Shown one piece after another: positions 44,755 to 56,421 of a DNA stretch of 64,000 bases. The notes beneath the pieces are model-generated. The model did not search any database. It saw nothing but the letters and a program-made list of their open reading frames with translations, and was not told the origin of the DNA. Both the position numbers and the translations under genes were made by a program. The stretch comes from Conus ventricosus (Eukaryota > Mollusca > Gastropoda > Neogastropoda > Conidae). Each line of letters begins with the position of its first letter. The stretch's first letter is position 1. The stretch spans positions 3,861,286 to 3,925,285 of the forward strand of contig CM031628.1 of the NCBI GenBank assembly GCA_018398815.1, in the 5' to 3' direction.

Positions 44755-45532
44755 TCATCTGTTTTATGCAGTCACAAGACATAACGGCAACAGAAAGTAA
44801 ATTCTTCTGCAAAAGAAGGCAGCATATATGAGAAGTTACAGTCGATAAGGGTAATAAAAAGCAAAGATCCCCTCCCCCCCCTCCATCTTATAAGCAGGCA
44901 ACCAGTTGTCATTTCTCTTTCACCCAAATACTTCAGTGTCTTGAGTATTTCGCACAGAATCCAAGCAGACAGTCTCAGTAAATAGTAAGCCCAGGTCAGC
45001 AATCAGATTTGTTAAGGTTCTTGTGGTCATCATCATCAAAATACATACAAATTTGTCATGGTATTTTTAAAGTTTCTTGATGATTGTGTTCAGCTGAATT
45101 GAGTGAATCACTGACATGTAATTGACTGTTGGAACACCACAATAAGGGAAGGGGCGGGGGTGGGGGTGGGGTAAACTTTACTTGTGTCTGTTCTTGAATC
45201 TTCGGAATGTCCCAGGTGAGAAGTAATGCTGTATTTGGAAAAGTAACCAGAGGACGATGTCCACTAGGAACTGTCATGCCATGATTGAGTGAGGCCAGTA
45301 CTTGGAGGCCAGGTGTGACATGATAGTGGACATCCACCTTCCCAGACAAACTCCCACAGAAAAACTGAAACCGTATGATCCTAATACTGATTGATGAGTT
45401 GAAGTACAACTGTTGTTTTTTTTTTTTTTTTATATATCAAAGGCACCAGACTCTTATTGTAAAACTGAAAACTTTGAGAACCCCTAAGTAAAGAAATATG
45501 AACATTTGAGCTGCTTTTTTTTTTTACTTTTT
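44755..45532. other. B'-C' intron, no gene
   Basis: No recognised coding or repeat structure beyond short homopolymers (T run at 45416-45430). Confidence 0.6.
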
Positions 45533-45790
45533 GTACTCCCAGCTCTTATAGAACAGGGAGTACTTTACAATGGGAACGAAGAAATGCTGTGTGTCTGTCC
45601 GTCCGTGGTCAAAATGCGTTCCACTCGCTCCAGACAAAACTTTCAGGCCGATCTTGCTGAAAATTTGTCAGGAAAATTTGTAGGTATGTTCATGATGGTC
45701 ATGGATGATGCCTGATGTTTTATTTTACCAGAATAGCTGTTACTAACAGTTACGGCCCCAAACATTTTTCTTCTTTATGGAATATCTAGA
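45533..45790 (+). mobile_element. Truncated copy of the hairpin-ended repeat element
   Basis: Begins GTACTCCCAGCTCTTATAGA and continues with GGGAGTACTTTACAATGGGA. It matches the reverse complement of 59710-59450, including GATCTTGCTGAAAATTTG and the GATGATGCCTGATGTTTTA stretch. Only the hairpin end and about one repeat unit remain. Confidence 0.75.
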
Positions 45791-46274
45791 AAATGATAAC
45801 GCAAACAAAAATGACATCAGAGCTTCTTTGCATCATAGGCCGAAGTGATGAAATACATTATGACGCATGTTTGGTTGTGACGTCGTGTTCAAGATAAAAT
45901 GGGAGTATGTTATATGCTTTGCATCTTGTTTTTTATATACAATAGCCAAGTAGCATGTGGTTTCCAATCACTGACCAAAATAATTTGATTGATTTTTAGG
46001 TATCATGAAATTTATGTTGCTTTCCATGGCATGGTCTGATTTTCTTAGTTATAAACTGAAGACAGCTTGAAAACGACAAGAAATGTTTTTGAAAATTGCA
46101 AAAACGTGTGTAATTAGTTTCTTATTTATTATACTGCAAACTTCTGTCAGTCATTTTGATCAGGAATAGAAGATGTATCTAAATATGATAAACGACGGTT
46201 TGTGTGAAACACGTTTTATTAAAACCTTGAGGAATATCTTAACAGCACACTGTGGTGTGGCGTGCTTGTCACAG

Positions 46275-46373
46275 GTGAAGGCCAACGCTCTGTAGTCACA
46301 CCAGCCACACCTGTGGTTTCTTCCACTGCTACAGACCGCAGTGCATCTGGCCAGGATCCTCCACACCCTCCCT
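46275..46373 (+). CDS. Exon C' (right copy): Ser/Thr/Pro-rich stalk
   Basis: The acceptor is CTTGTCACAG before 46275 and the donor GTAAGT after 46373. It is 99 bp (2+96+1), phase 1-1, joining exon B' and exon D' in frame. The 32 residues read EGQRSVVTPATPVV then SSTATDRSASGQDPPHPP: rich in Ser, Thr and Pro, typical of an O-glycosylated stalk. It holds the same place as the left exon C but with little sequence identity, while intron flanks (GTAAGTACAAACG against GTAAGTACACATG) still match. Confidence 0.65.
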
Positions 46374-46419
46374 GTAAGTACAAACGGGTTACATTGGCTG
46401 AAAGTAGACACAAACACTG

Positions 46420-47421
46420 CATGCATTAACAGTTCACATTGTTCGCTTGAGCCCATTGCATGGAGTGGATCATGGACGACGACTGAAGCCCAGAAAAAAA
46501 AGCATCCAGTCGCCAAGAAAAGGCAAGCAAGCTGTCAGGTAAGCAGTCAGGAAATGTGGACTACTGGGGCAAAACTGCAGATATGGTGTCTTCTTGGAGG
46601 CCGGGAAACATGCAAGGGACATATGACGCACATCATGACGTGATTCACTTCGGTGATCAAAAGTCGGGCGATTGATTCCAGCCATCTGTTCCAGCCTCAG
46701 ATTCCCCAGCACTGTCAGGGGAAAGGGAAAGACTGCAGCTCCCTCAACCTAGCACACAGTGCTGTCTCCATTTTGTTGGGGAACGGGGAGGGAATGAAGG
46801 AGGGAGGAGAAACAGTCGGCTTACAACACTTTTGTAAATTCTTAAAAGGTGTGTACAGTAGGCGCCCCGCACTACCCAGAAAATTGTGCCTTGGGACAGT
46901 TGAATTGCATGGCATTCCTTACACACATGGAGTCCTGCTTAATGCCTTTGTACAGTTAACTTAGAAATTGCAATACCAGTGCTGTTATTGAGTGGACATA
47001 GGCACAGTTTATCTGGCTCATAAAAGTGAGAAATATAACGGACTAAAGTAATGTATAGGTGATATCAAATATCTGCTATCTTTAACTCTTTTCATCATGT
47101 TCCTGAACTGTGTGGATTTTTGCTGGATACAGGGTGTTCTGAGGCTGTGTGAAGGGAAGCACTCCCTCAGCCTGTCTGTTTCATCATGTACTTGAACTGT
47201 GTGGATTTTTGCTGGATACAGGGTGTTCTGAGGCTGTGTGAAGGGAAGCACTCCCTCAGCCTGCCCTGAGGCATGAGGATTCACCAAAGAAAGCCACACT
47301 GTTGGTTTCTTGTCTCAGCCCGAAGATGTCAGCTTGGTCAACTGCCAAGGTGAAAGAGTGGAAAGCAAAACTGCCACAAATGTACATGTGGTAGTATTAC
47401 CCTGAGAGCATGGTATGCCAC

Positions 47422-47425
<4 letters not shown>
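46420..47425. repeat. Right arm of inverted duplication, inner block
   Basis: Reverse complement of about 1700-3010, with substitutions and small indels. The 86-bp repeat has about two units here (47100-47270). It ends at a (TA)n tract where the left arm has ATATATATACGTGGCATACG. Confidence 0.85.
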
Positions 47426-47495
<70 letters not shown>

Positions 47496-47632
47496 ATATA
47501 TATATATATAAGATTTCTTGAGTCTCGGAACTACAATATTGTTTCAAGCTTTCGCTCTCATATATATATATAAAATCAGAGTTAAAAAGCCACTCAGAAC
47601 ACAAAAAGTGTTCAACCATGCAGGGAGCGACA
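47422..47632. repeat. (TA)n tract and a Penelope-type fragment
   Basis: Long (TA)n at 47422-47510. The minus strand of 47511-47575 reads ATATGAGAGCGAAAGCTTGA AAC, resembling the stem II/GAAA half of a hammerhead core, and is flanked by another TA run. It is probably the end of a second, truncated Penelope-like copy. Confidence 0.5.
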
Positions 47633-47939
47633 TACCAGTTTAAAACAGGATTTTAAAAACGAAGAGGTTAAAACCTACAAGCTTGTTTCAAGCTAAAAGC
47701 GCTCTCCTCGGGGTATACAATTTGGGCAACGCCACCGGTGTTATATATTGTGGTGTGTGAGCTCTGCGCGTGCGGCACGTGGCCCGCCGGCTTTTCTTTT
47801 TTGGGGCGCGCTCAGGGGGGGGGGGGGGGGGGACGTGCCACGGAATGGTGCATTGAGCTCTGTGCGTGCGGCACGTGGCCTGCCGGTTTTTCTTTTTTGG
47901 GGCGCGTTCAGGGGGGACGTGTTACGGAATGATGCATTG

Positions 47940-49862
47940 ACAAAGATTTCCATTTATGCCTGCAATTGTTTATCATTTCTACTTTAGAGTTCAGGGATGC
48001 TAGGTGGGGTTTACATAATATCAGCCACTTTTCTGTAGTACATAAGTTGCATTTTTTAGAAATGTTGTTGTATGGTGTTGCTCTTTTTATAATTTTCCAT
48101 GATATGTTGTAATCTATTTTCTTATTTTTCAGTTTCCAAATAATTTACTTAATTCTGTTTGGTTTTTGTATTTTTCATTTTTGAAAGACTGTTTATGGTT
48201 TGCATATCTAGTTTTTTAAAGTGGTTGGCCGTGATTCCTATGTATGTTTCTTTATCACTGTCTGTTGTTACCGTAGCTTGGTACACCATATTGTTGTAGA
48301 GACATTTATTATTCAGAGGGCACTGGTCTTTTTTAGTGCAATTACAAGATATCCTTTCATCACCCTCTTTGGTTGTGTTGTTTTTGGTTTTATTGGAAGA
48401 ATCAAATTATATTTTTAAGGTTGGGCATACACGAGTATGATAGCTTGACGGTATTTTTGTTGAATATTTTAGATAGTACATGTTCTTTTGGGAATGATGT
48501 TTTAAGGATTCTGAGGAATTCTTTTCCTACGTTAGTTTTTGTTCTTCCATCATATGGAGGGTTATACCATATAATTTTTCTTTTCCTGTTTTTCCTATTG
48601 CTGTTCATGTTGTTATCTGGGTTGTATTGTAATTTGTAGTTGTAGCCACTTTTTTTTCAGCGCCTCTTGATATTCAGCTGCTGCACTGTTAAATTCTTTC
48701 TCATTGCATGACAGTTTAGATAATCTTTTGTTTATACCATTAGGTATGGTTTTTAAGATGGAGGGTGGGTGGTTACTGTTGATGTCTACGTAGACGGTGT
48801 GTGTCAGGTTTTTATATGGTTTGTATGTATGATCCTTAAGGTCTAATGTTATGTCTAAATAATTTACTGTTTTTTTTTGTTGGCTTCTACTGTGATTTTA
48901 GGTTATGGCTTTGAAAAATTTTACAAAGTTCTTTTTTCTTGTTTTCAATGATTTTTGGTTTATGTTTAACGTGGCAAGACCGTCATCTCTGTATAGGCCA
49001 ACCTGTTTACCAAGTATTTTCTGTATATGAGACAACATGAAAAGTCCAACTAATTCACACGTTTCAGCTCCATCATAAGATCCCATCGTGACATCGAATG
49101 TGGAATTTCTGCTGGTTTTTTTTATCCAAGTTTCACTGTTGCTATGGAGAAGGGTTTTCTTAGTGTGGAAAATGATTTCCATCTCAGAATCTGTTATATT
49201 TGTATATTTGTTGGCGAATCTTAGAGCTTTAGTAAGTAATTCCTCATCATGGAAGGGTAGAAGTCCACTATGTCAAAAGTAATGAACACTGTATTTGTCT
49301 GTTTGTTCAATTCTTTAAACCATTGGATGGATAACTTCATAACTATTTTTCCAGAGATTGTATTCAGTGTTTGTTTTTATGTCCTCTATTGCTTTTTCCA
49401 GGATCTTTTTACTAATTTTGCCTAATTCAGATTTTGATGGGTTTATCAGTCTACAAGTAGGGTTGTTGAGAAAGTTAGGTTTGTGGTCTTTAAGGGTTAT
49501 AAAGGCTTCTTTCATTGCTGTTGCTTCTATCCTATCACCTAAATCCATCTGGTGCACAAGTTCTTTTTCTTTTTTGCAGATGTTGTCATATGTGGTCTAC
49601 ATCAGCTTTTTTATAATTTTTTCTGAATATTTTTGTTGAGTTGAGAGTACTCATTTGTTTCCATTTTATAGAAATTGTTTGTCTTGTCCGCCTTTATGAA
49701 TACTTTTTTGTCATTCTGGATTTGTTTTATGTTATTATTCAATGTTGTTTGGAAATTGTTATGTGGTTTTCTGAAATCAATATTAGCTATTAGTTTTTTC
49801 ACGATGTCACGATGGGATCTTATGATGGAGCTGAAACGTTGTGAATTAGTTGGACTTTTCAT
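47940..49862 (-). pseudogene. Penelope-like protein, long copy (RT and GIY-YIG), decayed
   Basis: N-terminal part 49862-49611 ([34 protein letters not shown]) is followed by AFITLKDHKPNFLNNPTCRL and INPSKSELGKISKKIL (about 49510-49415) and the RT palm [14 protein letters not shown] (about 49010-48970). The GIY-YIG part lies at about 48290-48010 in other frames. The RT would prime at a nick made by the endonuclease. Several frameshifts and stops mean it is inactive. Confidence 0.82.
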
Positions 49863-50884
49863 GTTGTCTCATATACAGAAAATACTTGGTAAACAGGTTG
49901 GCCTATACAGAGATGACGGTCTTGCCACGTTAAACAATAAACCAAAAATCATTGAAAACAAGAAAAAAGAACTTTGTAAAATTTTTCAAGCCATAACCTA
50001 AAAATCACAGTAGAAGCCAACAAAAAAACAGTAAATTATTTAGACATAACATTAGACCTTAAGGATCATCATACAAACCATATAAAAAACCTAATGACAC
50101 ACCCGTCTACGTAGACATCAACAGTAACCACCCACCCTCCATCTTAAAAACCATACCTAATGGTATAAACAAAAGATTATCTAAACTGTCATGCAATGAG
50201 AAAGAATTTAACAGTGCAGCAGCTGAATATCAAGAGGCGCTGAAAAAAAAGTGGCTACAACTACAAATTACAATACAACCCAGATAACAACATGAACAGC
50301 AATAGGAAAAACAGGAAAAGAAAAATTATATGGTATAACCCTCCATATGATGGAAGAACAAAAACTAACGTAGGAAAAGAATTCCTCAGAATCCTTAAAA
50401 CATCATTCCCAAAAGAACATGTACTATCTAAAATATTCAACAAAAATACCGTCGAGCTATCATACTCGTGTATGCCCAACCTTAAAATATAATTGATTCT
50501 TCCAATAAAACCAAAAACAACACAACCAAAGAGGGTGATGAAAGGATATCTTGTAATTGCACTAAAAAAGACCAGTGCCCTCTGAATAATAAATGTCTCT
50601 ACAACAATATGGTGTACCAAGCTACGGTAACAACAGACAGTGATAAAGAAACATACATAGGAATCACGGCCAACCACTTTAAAACCAGATATGCAAACCA
50701 TAAACAGTCTTTCAAAAATGAAAAATACAAAAACCAAACAGAATTAAGTAAATATATTTGGAAACTGAAAAATAAGAAAATAGATTACAACATATGGAAA
50801 ATTATAAAAAGAGCAACACCATACAACAACATTTCTAAAAAAATGCAACTTATGTACTACAGAAAAGTGGCTGATATTATGTAA
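49804..50884 (+). pseudogene. Penelope-like protein, truncated copy with GIY-YIG endonuclease
   Basis: Starts inside RT ([18 protein letters not shown], then GLYRDDGLA), has a basic linker ([18 protein letters not shown] at about 50298), a Cys-rich link (CNCTKKDQCPLNNKC at about 50555-50600) and the endonuclease: MVYQATV, YIGIT (residues 16-20 of the 50609 frame), FKTRYANHKQ and ELSKYIWKL, ending at 50884. The last frame of 91 codons is intact. The endonuclease domain would nick target DNA. At least three frame changes precede it. Confidence 0.82.
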
Positions 50885-50974
50885 ACCCCACCTAGCATCC
50901 CTGAACTCTAAAGTAGAAATGATACAACAATTGCAGGCATAAATGGAAATCTTTGTCAATGCATATTCCGTAAC

Positions 50975-51222
50975 GCGTCCCCCCTAAACGCGCCCCAAAA
51001 AGAAAAACCGGCAGGCCACGTGCCGCACGCACAGAGCTCAATGCACCATTCCGTGGCACGTCCCCCCCCCCCACCCCCCCACCCCTGAGCGCGCCCCAAA
51101 AAGAAAAGCCGGCAGGCCACGTGCCGCACGCGCAGAGCTCACACGCCCACACACCACAATATATAACACCGGTGGCGTGCCCAAATTGTATACCCTGAGG
51201 AGAGCGCTTTTAGCTTGAAACA
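50975..51222 (+). promoter_or_regulatory. Penelope-like 3' region with hammerhead-like motif
   Basis: CCTGAGGAG (51194-51202), an AGCGC...GCT stem region and TTGAAAC (51215-51221) resemble CUGANGA-stem II-GAAA of a hammerhead ribozyme. The same motif lies in the inverted end (47712-47680, minus strand). Hammerheads are documented in Penelope-like elements; here the first box is CTGAGGA instead of CTGATGA, so activity is doubtful. Confidence 0.4.
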
Positions 51223-51289
51223 AGCTTGTAGGTTTTAACCTCTTCGTTTTAAAATCCTGTTTTAAACTGGTATATATATATATATATAA

Positions 51290-52262
51290 TATATATATGC
51301 GTGCAGTGTTGCAAAAAAGAAAAAAAAAAGTTACATTCTTGCATGGTTGTATGTCGGATGGAGTACAGGTTAGTGGAATTCTACAGTTATAACAAACTTA
51401 CCCATGAGGTGTAACTGGAATTTCACTGACTTGTATAAAGACACAAGAGAATGCTCCACACACAGGTTCGCACAGTGAAGCACCAGCACTATGATGATAT
51501 GAAGAATAATACTTGCCCATCTGGATGATCTCATTGAAGGTGCTCAAGCTGACAGATTTGCTTGAGCTCTCTTCTAAGATCTCTCATGTCCTTGTTCAGA
51601 TCAGTGACATGAAATTCCGTGTAAACGTTACAGGTATTGAACATTGAATTGAATATAATCATTACAGGTAAGTTTGTTGTAGTGTAGAAACAGAAAGGGC
51701 AGCAAAAAGGGGAGCAAAGACTGTTTTGGGTCATGTCAATAATAAATTGCCTATTGTCATACAAAGAATCATACACTAGAAAGGTTTCAAGATTTTTCAG
51801 TTCATCAAAATTTTGTTTAAGGATTCGGTGAGACTGGTTTGAACTGCAGACCTGTTTCACGTCTGACTTTCGGCCTTTGTGCAGCTCATTAGAGACTGAA
51901 TACTGCCCAGATATGAAGTATATATGTCCTGGTGATGTTACCATTCAGCATTATATATTTGACTGATTTTAATGAAACCTTTGAGACTTGAAACTGTGCC
52001 CTCTATAGACTTCAGAGAGGTTTTTTTTTTTTTTAAACACTTCTTTATTTGTTGTCCTTTGTTCCTCTTGTTTAATTTAATGACTTGCCTTTTACAAAGT
52101 CCATTAAATAATGGTCTCAAATGAATTATAGATCACTGCAGATATTCACCTGTGATCCCTCCCTTTACAATTTTTCCTCCTGTACACTCTCTACGTGTCC
52201 AACTCTCGCACCTTCTCCTCCCTCCCACCTCCCCCCCATAACATACACACACACACGCACAC
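51290..52262. repeat. Right arm of inverted duplication, outer block
   Basis: Reverse complement of 1-1690, minus the insertions at 239-835 and 1097-1214. It ends in an AC-rich stretch matching the (GT)n at the window start; the partner continues beyond the left edge. Confidence 0.85.
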
Positions 52263-52357
52263 GCTTTTCGTTTTTTTTTTTTTTTTTTTTTTTTTTAACT
52301 TTTGTGATAAACATTCTAATACTGAAAATAACCAGAATTAGGCATCAGCAATTATCA

Positions 52358-52516
52358 TGTCTGATGGGAGAGTAAACAGATTCCCTCCCTTTGCAGTGAT
52401 CAACAATTACCTACATGTCTGATGGGAGAGTAAACAGATTCCCTCCCTTTGCAGTGATCAACAATTACCTACATGTCTGATGGGAGAGTAAACAGATTCC
52501 CTCCCTTTGCAGTGAT
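52358..52516. repeat. 58-bp tandem repeat, 2.7 units
   Basis: Unit CATGTCTGATGGGAGAGTAA plus ACAGATTCCCTCCCTTTGCA and GTGATCAACAATTACCTA. Intronic, between exons C' and D'. Confidence 0.9.
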
Positions 52517-52678
52517 ATAGCCACCCCAAGGCCACGGCTGCTGTCAATAAAAACGCTTCAATACAACTGTGATATAGGTATTTATGTTAAAGTTATCTCT
52601 GATATACTTTTGTTTTTACTGTTTACGGATGTAAATAGATGTTTGTTTTTAAGATGTCAAACATAATACTTTTTGAAG

Positions 52679-52790
52679 GTGAGGGACAAGGTCTTGGCGA
52701 AGGGCTGTGTGTGGCCATTCTGGTCCTGCAAAGCTTCACAATCGTTTTCCTTGGTGTCCACATCTGTTGGCGATGCCGAAACAAGCAAAG
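52679..52790 (+). CDS. Exon D' (right copy): transmembrane segment
   Basis: The acceptor is TTTTTGAAG before 52679 (weak polypyrimidine tract) and the donor GTAAGT after 52790. It is 112 bp (2+108+2), entering in phase 1 from exon C' and leaving in phase 2. It encodes a short Gly/Glu lead, the hydrophobic helix LCVAILVLQSFTIVFLGVHI and a stop-transfer CRNK, so the product is a single-pass protein with the Ig part outside. The left copy's equivalent would lie beyond position 1. The hydrophobic run and the basic flank together make a chance ORF unlikely. Confidence 0.68.
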
Positions 52791-53439
52791 GTAAGTTGTG
52801 CAGATCTCTGTGAATATCGCCTTTGTCTTGAAGTGACGAGTGTTCAGTGTTTCCTTTTTAACCGTTGCTGTGAATGGTTGAAGTTCTTCAGGTTTGTTGA
52901 CAGTGGGTTGTCAGAGTTTCAGATCATTGAAGTTGTGAGGGTTTTCCTACCCCTAAGTGAAATTTGAATGGGGGGAGGGGGGGGGGGGGTGGGTGGTTCA
53001 TACTCCTGACAAAAAATTCAGGGGTGTTTCAAATCCAAAGCATTCTGCCATGTTTTATGTAAAAAGCGACTTTCATCATTGAGGTTTATCTAATTGTTAT
53101 GATTTTACGTGTGTTTGCCAGCATGTATCACAGTTTAGTTTTCACTTGTTGCTTTAACCATGAAAGTGTGTCATGGTGTCCAACATGGAAGTGGATTGGT
53201 CACTGGTGATGGTCAAGGTGAATCTGCTGACAGTTGGCGATATGACACACTAGGATGATTGGCATTCCTTGGACATTGGAGGGGAACCAGGGCTGGTGGA
53301 TGAAAGTTTCCCGATCCTTATGTGGCTTGAATACTGTGAAAGCTTTCTGCTGTGTGTAACTTCCACATAGCATCAAGTTTGAGGCATCCAGCCTCTGCCA
53401 CTGAAACTCCGTCAACCATCACTCTATAAAAACTTGGTT

Positions 53440-54180
53440 GGTGGTCTGTTCTGTTGACATCCAGTCTGCACTGGTAATGGTGGTCTACTCTGTTGACGTC
53501 CAGTCTGCACTGGTAATGGTGGTCTGCTCTGTTGACGTCCAGTCTGCACTGGTAATGGTGGTCTGCTCTGTTGACGTCCAGTCTGCACTGGTAATGGTGG
53601 TCTGCTCTGTTGACGTCTGCACTGGTATGTCAATCTCTTTGGGCAGTGCTCCTGGTAATGGTGGTCTGTTCTGTTGACGTCTGCACTGGTATGTCAATCT
53701 CTTTGGGCAGTGCTCCTGGTAATGGTGGTCTGCTCTGTTGACGTCTGCACTGGCGTGTCAGTCTCTTTGGGCAGTGCTCCTGGTAATGGTGGTCTGCTCT
53801 GTTGACGTCTGCACTGGTATGTCAATCTCTTTGGGCAGTGCTCCTGGTAATGGTGGTCTGCTCTGTTGACGTCTGCACTGGTATGTCAATCTCTTTGGGC
53901 AGTGCTCCTGGTAATGGTGGTCTGCTCTGTTGACGTCTGCACTGGTATGTCAATCTCTTTGGGCAGTGCTCCTGGTAATGGTGGTCTGTTCTGTTGACAG
54001 TCTGCACTGGTATGTCAATCTCTTTGGGCAGTGCTCCTGGTAATGGTGGTCTGCTCTGTTGACAGTCTGCACTGGTATGTCAATCTCTTTGGGCAGTGCT
54101 CCTGGTAATGGTGGTCTGTTCTGTTGACAGTCTGCACTGGTATGTCAATCTCTTTGGGCAGTGCTCCTGGTAATGGTGGC
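53440..54180. repeat. Compound minisatellite (39-bp then about 62-bp units)
   Basis: About four units around TGTTGACGTCCAGTCTGCAC merge into about nine longer units that add GTATGTCAATCTCTTTGGGC and AGTGCTCCTGGTAATGG. The longer unit looks like the shorter one with an insertion that then amplified. It lies in the D'-E' intron. Confidence 0.92.
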
Positions 54181-54639
54181 TAGAAAAAAGACACAAATTT
54201 GACAAAAGTATCTTACCTCATTTTGGTTCATTTTGCTTTAAACTGTCCTGTGTTTGTTTCTGTGTGTTTCACTCATAGTGACACACCATGTTGACAGCCA
54301 AGGAAAGCAAACTGCCACTGAGAACCAATCAGCATTTCGCCTCTGACCAACCAGATGTGAGGCTTTTGGTGGTTGACTGATGAACAGCAGGAAGGCTTAC
54401 AACGGGAAAACACACTACTTAGAATTTTTGTGTTCTGTCTCACAACCAGTTTCAGTTCCGTGACTGAACTCTTCTCTGTAATGAGGTTTCTTGTAAAATC
54501 TGTGCATGTTCATGTTCTTTGATTTTCTTTATAAGTGTGTTCATACCCTCTTGCTTTTTCCATTTACGTGATTTTCTTTTTCAGTATGTTATGTATTACC
54601 ATTTGCACATGATGTGAAATGCTGGTTAAGCAGACACCC

Positions 54640-54930
54640 ATGCTTTCCATACAGGCAGTGTAATTCATCCTCATTCACCGACTGGGGGAAGTCAGGACTT
54701 CCATAGTCTGTATTCAGGCAGTGTGTTATTCATCCTCATTCTCTGACTGTGGGAAGTCAGGACTTCCATAGTCTGTATTCAGGGAGTTTGTTTCTTATCC
54801 TCATTCACTGACTCTTAATCGCGACACCTATAATCAGCGTGTAGGCAGCTAGTTAGTTATTCTCATTCACCAACTCTTAATCGCGACATCTATAATCAGC
54901 GTGTAGGCAGCTAGTTAGTTCTCGTTCACC
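54640..54930. repeat. Short tandem duplications
   Basis: Two to three imperfect copies of GGGAAGTCAGGACTTCCATA with flanks, then two copies of ACTCTTAATCGCGACA...AGCGTGTAGGCAGCTAGTTA. Confidence 0.85.
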
Positions 54931-55059
54931 AGCTCTGAAACACTCCTTCCCTTTTATGAATCGTGCTTACATGGCTGTGCTCTTTTGCTTTGTGTCATTT
55001 TCTGTACATGCATGTGCACTTTTTCTTTTCTGGATTCACCTGTTATCAGTCAGCAGCTC

Positions 55060-55648
55060 AGCAGACTCGGTCAGAGGTCAGTGGTCAGGGTGGATGTAGA
55101 ACTGCCATGCAGCCCTGAAGGTGTAGAGTTGATGGTCAGTGGTCAAGGTGGATGCAGAACTGCCATGCAGCCCTGAAGGTGTGGAGTTGATGGTCAATGT
55201 CAGTGGTCAGGGTGGATGCAGAACTGCCATGCAGCCCTGAAGGTGTGGAGTTGGTCAGTGTCAGTGGTCAGGGTGGATGCAGAACTGCCATGCAGCCCTG
55301 AAGGTGTAGAGTTGATGGTCAGTGTCAGTGGTCAGGGTGGATGCAGAACTGCCATGCAGCCCTGAAGGTGTGGAGTTGATGGTCAGTGGTCAGGGTGGAT
55401 GTAGAACTGCCATGCAGCCCTGAAGGTGTGGAGTTGATGGTCAGTGGTCAGGGTGGATGTAGAACTGCCATGCAGCCCTGAAAGTGTAGAGTTGATGGTC
55501 AGTGGTCAGGGTGGATGTAGAACTGCCATGCAGCCCTGAAGGTGTGGAGTTGATGGTCAGTGGTCAGGGTGGATGTAGAACTGCCATGCAGCCCTGAAGG
55601 TGTGGAGTTGATGGTCAGGGTGGATGTAGAACTGCCATGCAGCCCTGA
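55060..55648. repeat. 56-62-bp minisatellite, about ten units
   Basis: Units carry GTCAGTGGTCAGGGTGGATG, TAGAACTGCCATGCAGCCCT and GAAGGTGTGGAGTTGATG. Interrupted at its right edge by the hAT terminus at 55650. Confidence 0.93.
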
Positions 55649-55649
55649 A

Positions 55650-56205
55650 CAGGTTCGTACGCCCCTTGAAACTCCCTGATTTCCAAGAGCCAGTTTCAAG
55701 ATCTTGAACCCCCTTGAAAATCAATAAAATGTGGTTATGTCGACCAGACCTCCTTGAAAAACCTTTGAAAATCAAGCCATCATCTCCAAAATAATTTTGA
55801 TGTGGCAAGAAAAAATATGGCAGTTTGATTTTTATGCGTTCAGGTTGATAAAAAATTATTTTCAAAATTTTTACATCATCGTGATCCTATCTTTTCGTCT
55901 GCTATGAACCAAGGGAGATAATTTGTAACTTCCACAATTTTAAAATTCTACTCATGCGCGAAGGTCTTGCGCTTCCGGCTTGTTCGGTTCATTGTGAACG
56001 GAGCATGAAAATGCTGGGGTGAAATGTGCTGTCAGCCATCTGTGGTTGGATAAACCCGAGTTTTCTGACTGGGCGAGAGAAGACAAAGCAAACAAACATA
56101 CCTGCTGCTGCACAGTCTGCAAAAAAAGTTTCGATGTGCAAGCAATGGGCGAGAGTGCCTGGTTAGCCACAGAAAAGGAAAAAAGCACATGGCTCTACTG
56201 GGGAG
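55650..56205 (+). mobile_element. hAT 5' fragment with BED finger
   Basis: Starts with the family terminus CAGGTTCGTACGCC directly after CTGAA of the minisatellite. About 56010-56160 encodes KCAVSHLWLDKPEFSDWARE, DKANKHTCCCTVCKKSFDVQ and AMGES: the BED finger. Sequence recognisable as hAT ends near 56205; the right terminus is missing. Same family as 57883-60385. Confidence 0.75.
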
Positions 56206-56366
56206 GGGGAGGAGTTGACAAGTCTGCATATTGACCTTGTCCATGAGGGCACACAGTTGTCTTTGTTCTGGTTGACAGCTTGAGAGTGGACTTGACATGT
56301 CTCATATTTCACTGGTCGATTTCCTTAAAAACCGCCCAATGCTTACCACCTCTTTATTTGTTTCAG

Positions 56367-56421
56367 GACCACAGGACGGAGGACACGTTCATTTGTCTAC
56401 AGTGATCAGCTGATTAATTAA
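56367..56421 (+). CDS. Exon E' (right copy): cytoplasmic tail and stop
   Basis: A strong acceptor CCTCTTTATTTGTTTCAG ends at 56366. The 55 coding bases (1+54) complete the phase-2 codon from exon D' and read TTGRRTRSFVYSDQLIN, then TAA. This gives a short basic tail with one tyrosine; FVYSDQL does not match the ITIM or ITAM consensus. The phase fit and the good acceptor are the only evidence. An alternative tail exon elsewhere is possible. No AATAAA is seen in the first several hundred bases of the 3' side. Confidence 0.5.

Larger units (their letters stand above)
47633..51272. mobile_element. Penelope-like element, inverted double copy
   Basis: Two copies lie head to head: a long one on the minus strand (about 49862-47633) and a 5'-truncated one on the plus strand (about 49800-51272). 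Outer ends are inverted repeats (ACCAGTTTAAAACAGGATTT at 47633; AATCCTGTTTTAAACTGGT at 51254-51272). Both carry RT palm and GIY-YIG coding remnants. Penelope-like elements commonly show such partial inverted or tandem copies. The unit sits in a (TA)n tract that is short and uninterrupted in the left arm, which shows the empty site. Confidence 0.85.

Noticed and set aside
56401..56421. ITIM/ITAM signalling motif in the receptor tail
   Set aside because: The only tyrosine is in FVYSDQLIN; the hydrophobic residue is at +4, not +3, so neither the ITIM nor the YxxPhi pattern is met.
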